DNA of 11,362 bases, from contig CAKSZE010000054.1 in assembly GCA_934525325.1 (NCBI GenBank), positions 1 to 11,362 of the forward strand. Direction: 5' to 3'. Positions within the stretch are counted from its first letter, which is position 1. The number at the start of each line of letters is the position of its first letter. The position numbers and the translations under genes are program-made. Of this stretch, positions 6,235-11,156 are shown piece after piece. This DNA comes from an uncultured Faecalibacterium sp. GTDB lineage: Bacteria; Bacillota; Clostridia; Oscillospirales; Ruminococcaceae. Below the pieces are notes generated by a model. The model saw only the letters and a list, made by a program, of their open reading frames with translations. It made no database searches and was not told where the DNA came from.

Positions 6235-7149
6235 ATGGAATGGACCGATATCCGCCTGACCGTGGCCAAGGCTGATGCCGAAAACGCCGAAGCCGTTGCT
6301 ACCCTGATCGCCGAGGGCGGCATCTACATCGAGGATTACAGCGACATCGAGCAGCAGGTGGCCGAGATCGCCCATGTGGACCTGATCGAGCAGGAGTTGC
6401 TGGACAAGCCCCGGGATACCGTGATCATCCATCTGTATCTGGAGCCGGGCGCTTCTCAGGTGGAAACGCTGGCGCTCATCGCCGCCCGCATGGAAGCTGC
6501 CGGCATCCCCTACACCGTGGAGACCGAGGGCGTGGAGCAGGAGGACTGGCAGAACGGCTGGCGCAAATACTACCACCCCATGGAGATCGGCAGCCGTCTG
6601 GCTGTGGTGCCCTCGTGGCAGCAGTACGACACCGACCGGGTCAAGCTGATCCTTGACCCCGGCCTTGCCTTCGGCACCGGCGGCCACGAGACCACCAGCC
6701 TTTGCCTTGAAGCGCTGGACGAGCAGGTGCGCGGCGGCGAGCGGGTGCTGGATATCGGCACCGGCAGCGGTATCCTTGCCATTGCTGCCCTCAAGCTGGG
6801 CGCTGCCAGCGCCGAGGGCGTGGACATCGACCCCGTGGCAGTGCGCACCGCCGGGGAGAACGCCGCCCTGAACGGCGTGCAGGACAAGCTCACCGTGCTG
6901 GTGGGCGACCTGTCCGACAAGGCCAGCGGCACTTATGATATCATCACCGCCAACATCGTGGCAAACGCCATCCTCAGCCTTGCCCCCGCCGTGCCCGGAC
7001 TGATGGCCGAGGGCGCTACCTTTATTGCCAGCGGCATCATCGACAGCCGCAAGGACGAGGTGATCGCCGGGCTGGAAAAAGCCGGTCTGTCCGTCGTGGA
7101 AGTCAAGGAAAAGCGCGGCTGGGAGTGCATCGTCTGCAAAAAGGCCTGA
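6235..7149 (+). CDS. prmA: Ribosomal protein L11 methyltransferase
   Basis: S-adenosylmethionine-dependent enzyme that methylates amino groups of ribosomal protein L11. The 304-residue product has the family layout: an N-terminal substrate-recognition domain (to about residue 110), then a Rossmann-like methyltransferase domain. Hallmarks are DPGLAFGTGGHETT (141-154), the SAM-binding LDIGTGSGIL (172-181), GVDIDPVAV, and ANIVAN (239-244) at the active-site loop. ATG 6235 is preceded by AAAAGGAG at about 9 bases. rsmE follows 31 bases downstream with its own strong SD, the common Firmicute arrangement, although the dnaK/dnaJ genes often found upstream are absent here. Confidence 0.97.
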   Translation: MEWTDIRLTVAKADAENAEAVATLIAEGGIYIEDYSDIEQQVAEIAHVDLIEQELLDKPRDTVIIHLYLEPGASQVETLALIAARMEAAGIPYTVETEGVEQEDWQNGWRKYYHPMEIGSRLAVVPSWQQYDTDRVKLILDPGLAFGTGGHETTSLCLEALDEQVRGGERVLDIGTGSGILAIAALKLGAASAEGVDIDPVAVRTAGENAALNGVQDKLTVLVGDLSDKASGTYDIITANIVANAILSLAPAVPGLMAEGATFIASGIIDSRKDEVIAGLEKAGLSVVEVKEKRGWECIVCKKA

Positions 7150-7180
7150 TATTCAACGATTGTAAAAAGGAGCGCACAGT

Positions 7181-7924
7181 ATGCCGCACCGCTACTTTAC
7201 CACTGAAATTGCCGATGGCACCGCCACCCTGCGGGGTGCGGACGCCCATCACCTTGCCCGGGTGATGCGGGCAAAGCCGGGGGATACCGTCATCCTCTGC
7301 GACGGCAACGCCGTAGAGTACACCGCCACCATCACCGGCTTTGGGGAGGACAGGGTAGACTTTGCCGTAGAGCCGGGCTACCCCAGCGCCGCCGAGCCCA
7401 CCGTGGAGGCAACTCTGCTGGCGGGCTACCCCAAGCAGGACAAGCTGGAGCAGATCATCAAGCACGGGGTCGAGTTGGGCGCTGCCCACATCGTGCCCTT
7501 CTTCAGCCGCTACTGCGTCGCCGCCCCCAAAAAAGAGGAGCAGAAGAACGAGCGCTACAACCGCATTGCGTTGGAAGCCGCCAAGCAGTGCGGCCGGGGC
7601 GTTCTGCCAGATGTAGCCCTGCCGCTGCCGAACTTCGGGGCGGTGTGCCGCAGCTTTGACCAGTACGATCTGGTGCTGTTCTGCTACGAGTGCGGCGGTG
7701 CACCCCTGCGCCAGCTGCTGGCTGAAGCAAAGCCCGCCGACGGGCAGAAACTGCGCCTTGCCATCGTGACCGGCGCAGAGGGCGGCTTTGCCGCCGAGGA
7801 AGCCGAAATGGCCGCCAAAGCCGGGGCAAAAACGGTGGGTCTTGGCCCCCGCATCCTCCGGTGCGAGACCGCCCCGCTGGCGGTGCTCTCTGCCGTCATG
7901 ACCCTGACGGGGAATCTGGAGTAA
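7181..7924 (+). CDS. rsmE: 16S rRNA (uracil1498-N3)-methyltransferase
   Basis: SAM-dependent SPOUT-class methyltransferase that makes m3U1498 in 16S rRNA. The product is 247 residues, typical for the family. The N-terminal PUA-like domain begins MPHRYFT and includes the HHLARVMRAKPGD segment. The C-terminal knotted domain carries the EAAKQCGR motif, GAEGGF (198-203, usually GPEGGF) and LGPRILRCETAPL (221-233), which forms the SAM-binding knot. ATG 7181 has AAAAAGGAG about 9 bases upstream. It is co-transcribed with prmA in all likelihood. A short GNRA-loop hairpin TTGCA-gcaa-TGCAA with CTTTTT (7939-7958) and the larger element at 7994-8131 follow. Confidence 0.97.
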   Translation: MPHRYFTTEIADGTATLRGADAHHLARVMRAKPGDTVILCDGNAVEYTATITGFGEDRVDFAVEPGYPSAAEPTVEATLLAGYPKQDKLEQIIKHGVELGAAHIVPFFSRYCVAAPKKEEQKNERYNRIALEAAKQCGRGVLPDVALPLPNFGAVCRSFDQYDLVLFCYECGGAPLRQLLAEAKPADGQKLRLAIVTGAEGGFAAEEAEMAAKAGAKTVGLGPRILRCETAPLAVLSAVMTLTGNLE

Positions 7925-7938
7925 GGCTTTTGACGATT

Positions 7939-7958
7939 TTGCAGCAATGCAACTTTTT
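7939..7958 (+). terminator. Weak terminator-like hairpin after rsmE
   Basis: TTGCA (7939-7943), loop GCAA, TGCAA (7948-7952), then C and five Ts. The 5-bp stem is short for efficient termination; the larger element just downstream is a stronger candidate. Confidence 0.3.
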
Positions 7959-7993
7959 AATGCAACGGCGTTGAATCATAACGCAAACCGCTA

Positions 7994-8131
7994 AAAAAAC
8001 ACCCCGGGAAGATCTGCAGAGCATGTCAGGGCAAAGCCCTTTCATCTGCTAACGCAGACCGCTCTGCCGCTTGAAAGCCCCAGTGGGGCTTTCATTGCTG
8101 CGCAAACGCGGATCTTCCCGGGGTGCTTTTT
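7994..8131. other. Multibranched inverted-repeat element, possible structured RNA or two-way terminator
   Basis: A perfect 15-bp helix closes the element: CACCCCGGGAAGATC (8000-8014) with GATCTTCCCGGGGTG (8111-8125). It is flanked by an A-run on the left (7993-7999) and a T-run on the right (8127-8131). Inside are GCAGAGC (8016-8022) pairing with GCTCTGC (8061-8067), enclosing two hairpins (AGGGC-aaa-GCCCT at 8028-8040 and TCTGC-taac-GCAGA at 8045-8058). There is also a separate hairpin GAAAGCCCC-agt-GGGGCTTTC (8073-8093) and a weak GCG-caaa-CGC (8100-8109). Both strands would end in a GC stem plus U-run, so it could terminate rsmE transcripts and leftward ones. The roughly 96-base structured interior is far more than a terminator needs. 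No known RNA family was recognised. Confidence 0.6.
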
Positions 8132-8169
8132 CGCGGATAAGGGACGCAAAGAAAAACGGCAGCTGTAAC

Positions 8170-8197
8170 AAAAAAGACGCTGCACGCGGTCAGCGTC
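8170..8197 (-). terminator. Intrinsic terminator for the PCC-domain gene
   Basis: On the minus strand, GACGCTG (8197-8191), an 8-base loop, CAGCGTC (8182-8176), then six Ts (8175-8170). It lies 99 bases beyond the stop of the minus-strand gene at 8297. Confidence 0.65.
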
Positions 8198-8210
8198 CTT
8201 GCCCGCATCG

Positions 8211-8250
8211 GTCACCTTTGGTGACAGCTTCCCCCAATCGGGCAAAGCTT
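8211..8250. repeat. Repeat-like tandem hairpins
   Basis: GTCACC-ttt-GGTGAC (8211-8225) is followed directly by AGCTTCCCCC, CAATC-type loop and GGGC-AAAGCTT (8226-8250), an imperfect second hairpin. The AGCTTCCCCC...AAGCTT style resembles, from memory, intergenic repeats of Faecalibacterium-like genomes. With the neighbouring terminator and the 7994-8131 element this accounts for most of the 372-base gap between 7925 and 8296, in which no gene can be supported. Confidence 0.4.
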
Positions 8251-8296
8251 TCTTCGGGACATCGCGCAGCGGCCCTGATTCGTTTTACGGCAAAGC

Positions 8297-8716
8297 TCAG
8301 AATTTGAACAGGTTCAGCCCGGTAACGGGGTCGTACTGGCGGTCTACCGTGCCGTCCAGAACATCCACCACCATCTCACAGGTGGCGCTGACCACCGCCC
8401 GGTTCAGATGCCCGCCGAACACCTCGCCCTTGTCGTTGCCGGCGCTCATGTGCAGGTGGGTGTAGAATGCGCCGTTCATGGTGTTGATGGTGCCGGTCAG
8501 GGACACGATCTCAAAGCTGCCGCTGAAACTGTTGGCGTAATATTGCTTTTCTGCCACATTATATACGCCCACCGTGAAGCTGTTGGTGGCGCCCAGCGCC
8601 TGCACGGCGGCAAGGCGGATGTTTTCCTTCAGGGCAAGTTCTTTGACCTGTTCTAGGATCTCCTCGTCCTTGTCGATGCGTACAATGATCTTGCTGCCAA
8701 AACGTTTGTATTCCAT
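8297..8716 (-). CDS. PCC-domain (DUF296) protein
   Basis: A single PCC/DUF296 domain filling the 139-residue product, the domain found alone in many bacteria and joined to AT-hooks in plant nuclear proteins. The diagnostic features are the histidine cluster THLHMS (HLH at 87-89) and GGHL (101-104), spaced as in the family and likely metal-binding; RLAAVQALGATNSFTVGVY at about 34-52 is a typical early strand-loop-strand segment. The bacterial function is poorly known, and DNA binding is not established for the stand-alone form. ATG 8716 has AAAGGAG about 10 bases upstream. No convincing promoter was found in the 74 bases up to the HEAT-repeat gene, so readthrough from that gene is possible. 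A terminator lies downstream at 8170-8197. Confidence 0.9.
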   Translation of the reverse strand: MEYKRFGSKIIVRIDKDEEILEQVKELALKENIRLAAVQALGATNSFTVGVYNVAEKQYYANSFSGSFEIVSLTGTINTMNGAFYTHLHMSAGNDKGEVFGGHLNRAVVSATCEMVVDVLDGTVDRQYDPVTGLNLFKF

Positions 8717-8790
8717 GGGGGAGCATCTCCTTTATGTGGTTTTTGTACGTCGCCTTTTGCAGGGAACGAGTGCGACAAACTGGAATTGCT

Positions 8791-9396
8791 CTACTTCGAT
8801 ACCGTTGCCTTAATCGCACCCAAGCAGTGAATTCTTACAACACGGTTACCATCGCTTTCTGCTATTCTCTGTAATTGCTCCACAAATGGTCGGACAAATT
8901 CTGGCTTGCGCTTGCCGAGAACACGGAAAATTTCCGGTGCTTCCATTCTGACCTTATCATTCTCATCATACAGAAGTTTCTCAAACATCAACATATGATT
9001 CTCATAAACATCGGGAGTGTTCGTGGCTATATTTTCTGATGCCCAGATAAAACTTAAGCGTACTTTTGCCTCCTCATCGGACGCAAAACGGAACAAGTCT
9101 GTCCAATACGGTTCAATCACACTGTAATTGCTGCGACCGATTCGTCCGAGAGCATTAATCGCACGTTCCCGCAAAAGCGAATCTGAACTATCACAGAAAG
9201 AAACAATCGCCGGAACCGTATCCTTCACTTTCAGAGGATATTTCAGTCCCATCTCGCCAAGAAGCCAGAGTGCCTTTGCCTGTATCTTTACGGATTCATG
9301 TGAAAGGAGAGACGAAACATACAGTATGTTCTCTGCCCACTTTTCTTTGTCCTTAGTCAATATTCCAAGCTCTTTATAAAGTTCCGATTCACTCAA
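8791..9396 (-). CDS. HEAT-repeat protein, function unknown
   Basis: About five HEAT-like helical repeats occupy nearly the whole 201-residue product, each with a V-R/K-x2-A-x2-LG-x-G style core: VKIQAKALWLLGEMG (36-50), LLRERAINALGRIG (74-87), AKVRLSFIWASENIA (110-124), DKVRMEAPEIFRVLG (147-161), NRVVRIHCLGAI (184-195). Such proteins usually act as binding scaffolds; no enzymatic motif, signal peptide or membrane segment is seen. I chose a TTG start at 9396 because AGGAG lies 8 bases upstream. No in-frame ATG exists near, and the GTG at 9447 would lie upstream of the predicted promoter. The gene is clearly less GC-rich than malQ or prmA, which suggests acquisition. It is transcribed toward the PCC-domain gene. 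Confidence 0.8.
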   Translation of the reverse strand: MSESELYKELGILTKDKEKWAENILYVSSLLSHESVKIQAKALWLLGEMGLKYPLKVKDTVPAIVSFCDSSDSLLRERAINALGRIGRSNYSVIEPYWTDLFRFASDEEAKVRLSFIWASENIATNTPDVYENHMLMFEKLLYDENDKVRMEAPEIFRVLGKRKPEFVRPFVEQLQRIAESDGNRVVRIHCLGAIKATVSK

Positions 9397-9435
9397 TCTG
9401 TCATCTCCTAAACACTGATTTGCTGAGCTAAGCCG

Positions 9436-9444
9436 AGTATACCA
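9436..9444 (-). promoter_or_regulatory. Extended -10 promoter of the HEAT-repeat gene
   Basis: The minus strand reads TGGTATACT (9444-9436), an extended -10 (TG-n-TATACT). No good -35 is seen at 17 bases, which extended -10 promoters can tolerate. The predicted start near 9429 gives a leader of about 33 bases to the TTG codon, supporting that start. Confidence 0.5.
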
Positions 9445-9527
9445 CACCCGCTAGGGAAAGAACACCCCCGATAGAGTGAAATTCTCGGGTTGCTGTTTCT
9501 CTTTAACGTGGGCTGGCGAATAACAAC

Positions 9528-9559
9528 AAAAATCCCCAGACAGCAGTCTGAGGATTTTT
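9528..9559 (-). terminator. Terminator of the toxin-antitoxin operon
   Basis: AAAAATCC-C-CAGAC (9528-9541), loop AGCA, GTCTG-A-GGATTTTT (9546-9559), with one internal mismatch. On the minus strand it ends in five Ts, 37 bases after the toxin stop codon. It is symmetrical enough to stop + strand transcripts as well. It is related to the hairpin at 10267-10298. Confidence 0.75.
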
Positions 9560-9591
9560 GTGGTGGAGCATTGTCCGCAGCACTCGAACCT
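9560..9591 (-). repeat. Shared 3'-flank module, copy 1
   Basis: GTGGTGGAGCATTGTC (9560-9575), 8 variable bases, TCGAACCT (9584-9591). The same 16 + 8 + 8 arrangement occurs at 10299-10330 with identical constant parts, in each case between the stop codon of a minus-strand gene and a CAGAC/GTCTG terminator hairpin. On the minus strand it reads AGGTTCGA, 8 bases, GACAATGCTCCACCAC. Confidence 0.75.
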
Positions 9592-9595
9592 GAAT

Positions 9596-9892
9596 TTATT
9601 CCAGATACTGCGGCAGATTCCAAGCAGCTCGCAGCACACGGTGAATTTCCACGATTTTGTTTTCATCGTTGACGCGATAGAACACCAGATACTGGTCAAC
9701 GACCATCCTGCGATAAGCAGGGTCAAGGCGGTAGACCTCGCACATTTTCGGGGTATCGCCTAATTTTGTGATCTTCTCCCGCAGCTCTTTCAGTACGCGG
9801 CTGGCCGTTTTAGGGTAAAAGCCCGACAGATACCGGGCAATCTCGGTCAAGTCCTGCACAGCAAGGGGCAGATATTTAATTTTATACGTCAT
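9596..9892 (-). CDS. RelE/ParE-family type II toxin
   Basis: 98-residue small basic protein of the RelE/ParE superfamily. Family features are the N-terminal YKIKYLPLAVQDLTEIARYLS (beta strand then helix), an extended helix to about residue 44, the strand YRRMVVDQYLVFYRV (60-74) with conserved Arg and Tyr, and the C-terminal VEIHRVLRAAW (81-91). Members act as ribosome-dependent mRNA endonucleases (RelE type) or gyrase poisons (ParE type); the layout is slightly closer to ParE, but the sequence alone does not decide. Its ATG lies inside the antitoxin gene (11-base overlap), the usual coupled arrangement. It is followed by the shared 3' module and a terminator. Confidence 0.88.
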   Translation of the reverse strand: MTYKIKYLPLAVQDLTEIARYLSGFYPKTASRVLKELREKITKLGDTPKMCEVYRLDPAYRRMVVDQYLVFYRVNDENKIVEIHRVLRAAWNLPQYLE

Positions 9893-10163
9893 ACTGCTTG
9901 CTCAGCGTCTCCCATACGCTTTCGTGGTCTGCCCACTGCGTGTCGGGGTCAGCTGCCTGCTGTTTTGCCTTGGCAAGTGCCTCGGCAACATACCGCTGGT
10001 GCAAAAACTCCTCGTACTTGGCGTAGTCCTCGATGTTGATGAGAACTGATTCTCCGCGGCCATGATTCGTGATGATCACATGGTCGTGGTCTTTAAGCAT
10101 CTCCGAAATTTCGGCGTAATGGTTGCGCAGATCCCGGGAAGGGCGAACGAATGTCTGCATCAT
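9882..10163 (-). CDS. Phd/YefM-family antitoxin
   Basis: 93-residue antitoxin. The N-terminal half (FVRPSRDLRNHYAEISEMLKD, then VIITNHGRGESVLINIEDY) is the Phd/YefM fold that binds DNA and autoregulates the operon. The C-terminal part (about 50-93, rich in Ala, Lys, Gln and Asp) should wrap and neutralise the toxin. ATG 10163 is preceded by AGGAGGT at 7 bases; the in-frame GTG at 10172 lies within that SD and is not a start. It is the first gene of the operon, with the toxin overlapping its last codons. Confidence 0.9.
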   Translation of the reverse strand: MMQTFVRPSRDLRNHYAEISEMLKDHDHVIITNHGRGESVLINIEDYAKYEEFLHQRYVAEALAKAKQQAADPDTQWADHESVWETLSKQYDV

Positions 10164-10184
10164 ACGGGACACCTCCTATCGGAA

Positions 10185-10215
10185 TGATTGTATCACAAAA
10201 TGACTACGGATGCAA
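10185..10215 (-). promoter_or_regulatory. Antitoxin-toxin promoter with a small operator-like palindrome
   Basis: On the minus strand TTGCAT (10215-10210), 17 bases, TACAAT (10192-10187); start near 10180, leaving a very short leader of about 17 bases. The inverted repeat TGAT-tgt-ATCA (10185-10195) overlaps the -10 and is a candidate site for Phd/YefM autoregulation. The remaining bases to 10266 hold nothing I can identify. Confidence 0.5.
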
Positions 10216-10266
10216 GGCGGATACTCTTAGCGGCGAGAGCAGGGAGCGTCCTGTACCGCCCACCAC

Positions 10267-10298
10267 AAAAAAATCCCCAGACCGAATGGTCTGGGGAT
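10267..10298 (-). terminator. Terminator of the GNAT-like operon
   Basis: ATCCCCAGACC (10273-10283), loop GAAT, GGTCTGGGGAT (10288-10298): 11 perfect base pairs. The minus strand continues into seven Ts (10273-10267). Outside the A-run, CCACCAC and GTGGTGG (10299-10305) can also pair. The core matches the hairpin at 9528-9559. Confidence 0.85.
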
Positions 10299-10330
10299 GT
10301 GGTGGAGCATTGTCAATGACAGTCGAACCT
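10299..10330 (-). repeat. Shared 3'-flank module, copy 2
   Basis: GTGGTGGAGCATTGTC (10299-10314), 8 bases differing from copy 1, TCGAACCT (10323-10330), abutting the stop codon of the 81-residue gene. Constant parts are identical to those at 9560-9591. Confidence 0.75.
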
Positions 10331-10576
10331 TTAAGCAGGCATATCGTTGCTGCGGTCAGAGCGCTTCAAACCGAGAAATGGCGGCACTTCGGAACGCTTC
10401 AGCCCTTGCTCGTGTGCTTTTTTCAGTTGGTATTCGTGCAGGGCAATGCTGTCCAGCAGATCACGCTGATTTTGGGAGGCTGCATAATAATCGACTCCGA
10501 ACCGTTTGCAGACTGCGCTGAGTTGGTCAAGCATTTCAATAGTAGTAGGAGACATTCGTTTTACTTCAATATCCAT
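10331..10576 (-). CDS. 81-residue protein of unknown function, partner of a GNAT-like gene
   Basis: Not recognised. The product begins MDIEVKRMSPTTIEMLDQL and is mostly helical to about residue 60, with a basic tail (KKAHEQGLKRSEVPPFLGLK) and a polar end. A short N-terminal strand followed by helices would be compatible with a small DNA-binding or antitoxin-like protein, but no ribbon-helix-helix or HTH motif is certain. ATG 10576 has AGGTGG 8 bases upstream; the in-frame GTG at 10588 lies inside that SD. It starts 15 bases after the stop codon of the GNAT-like gene, with no promoter between, so the two are one operon ending at the terminator at 10267-10298. Confidence 0.75.
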   Translation of the reverse strand: MDIEVKRMSPTTIEMLDQLSAVCKRFGVDYYAASQNQRDLLDSIALHEYQLKKAHEQGLKRSEVPPFLGLKRSDRSNDMPA

Positions 10577-10591
10577 AACAAGACCCACCTT

Positions 10592-11104
10592 TCAGGAAAG
10601 ATATGTATTGAAGAGTGAAAGCGCCGCGTTATCTGCAATCATCAGCATAATTGGCCCACCGGATTGTTTGGCAAAGACCTGAATTGCGCCAAAATCCCGG
10701 ATATAATGTTTTGCAAGTTCATCTGTTTTAGCTTCAAAGGTGACAACACCGTTTTTACCGGAATCAATGGAAAGCTGGATGCCGAATGCGATCATCATGC
10801 GCCCAATGTCCAGATATTTGCGGTTTGCAGTTAACGTAGGGTTGCTTTCCGGGTGACTTTCGATGTATTCAATATATACGAACATACTAGCTTCTGTTTC
10901 GCGGTAAGCACCCAATGCTATGATTTCGCCGCCTTCGGTCTTGGCGGTATACTTTTCCAGTGCGGGGTCACCAATGAACTCACTTGTCCAGTCGGTCTGC
11001 CAGCTTTCTTTGGTTGCAGCAAGGTCGGCAGAAGTTGACTTGTCGATTTCAACCGGGATCTTATTGCCCGTATCGGATGATGTGACAAAATATTGCAAAA
11101 TCAT
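10592..11104 (-). CDS. Divergent GNAT-fold acetyltransferase-like protein
   Basis: 170 residues. The central part resembles GNAT enzymes: a strand (ASMFVYIEYIESHP, 72-85), then the acetyl-CoA loop and helix region KYLDIGRMMIAFGIQLSIDSG (96-116), then GVVTFEAKTDELAKHYIRDFGAI, which matches the usual motif B with the terminal Y-x-x-x-G-F/A segment. The Q/R-x-x-G-x-G/A loop is only partly kept (RKYLDIGR), so acetyl-CoA binding is probable rather than certain. ATG 11104 has AGGTGG 5 bases upstream. It is driven by a near-consensus promoter with a palindrome across the -10. GNAT proteins paired with small proteins include type II toxins (TacT, AtaT), but in those the antitoxin usually precedes the toxin; here the small gene follows. 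Base composition is less GC-rich than the housekeeping genes. Confidence 0.75.
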   Translation of the reverse strand: MILQYFVTSSDTGNKIPVEIDKSTSADLAATKESWQTDWTSEFIGDPALEKYTAKTEGGEIIALGAYRETEASMFVYIEYIESHPESNPTLTANRKYLDIGRMMIAFGIQLSIDSGKNGVVTFEAKTDELAKHYIRDFGAIQVFAKQSGGPIMLMIADNAALSLFNTYLS

Positions 11105-11116
11105 TGTGCCCACCTT

Positions 11117-11156
11117 CTTTCAGTTCTATTATAACGAAAGAACGATGGACTTTCAA
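11117..11156 (-). promoter_or_regulatory. Promoter of the GNAT-like operon with overlapping palindrome
   Basis: Minus strand TTGAAA (11156-11151), 17 bases, TATAAT (11133-11128): the strongest promoter in the right half. CTTTC-a-GTT (11117-11125) and AAC-GAAAG (11133-11140) form an 8-bp inverted repeat with one unpaired base that spans the -10 and the predicted start (~11121). A repressor bound here would block transcription, so this is a candidate operator. Confidence 0.65.

Noticed and set aside
8042..8307. Short open frames on both strands across the rsmE-PCC gap
   Set aside because: They cross the nested inverted repeats and a terminator, have no SD, and yield Arg/Ser-rich translations; the signal there is RNA or DNA structure, not coding.
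8717..8790. Promoter for the PCC-domain gene
   Set aside because: Only poor hexamers (such as TGCAAA with CACATA) are found at suitable spacing; not called.
9560..9591. Possible tRNA 3' end (minus strand GGTTCGA...CTCCACCA)
   Set aside because: The distance from the TTCGA-like loop to CCA is about 5 bases too long and the T-stem does not pair; no other tRNA arms are present upstream.
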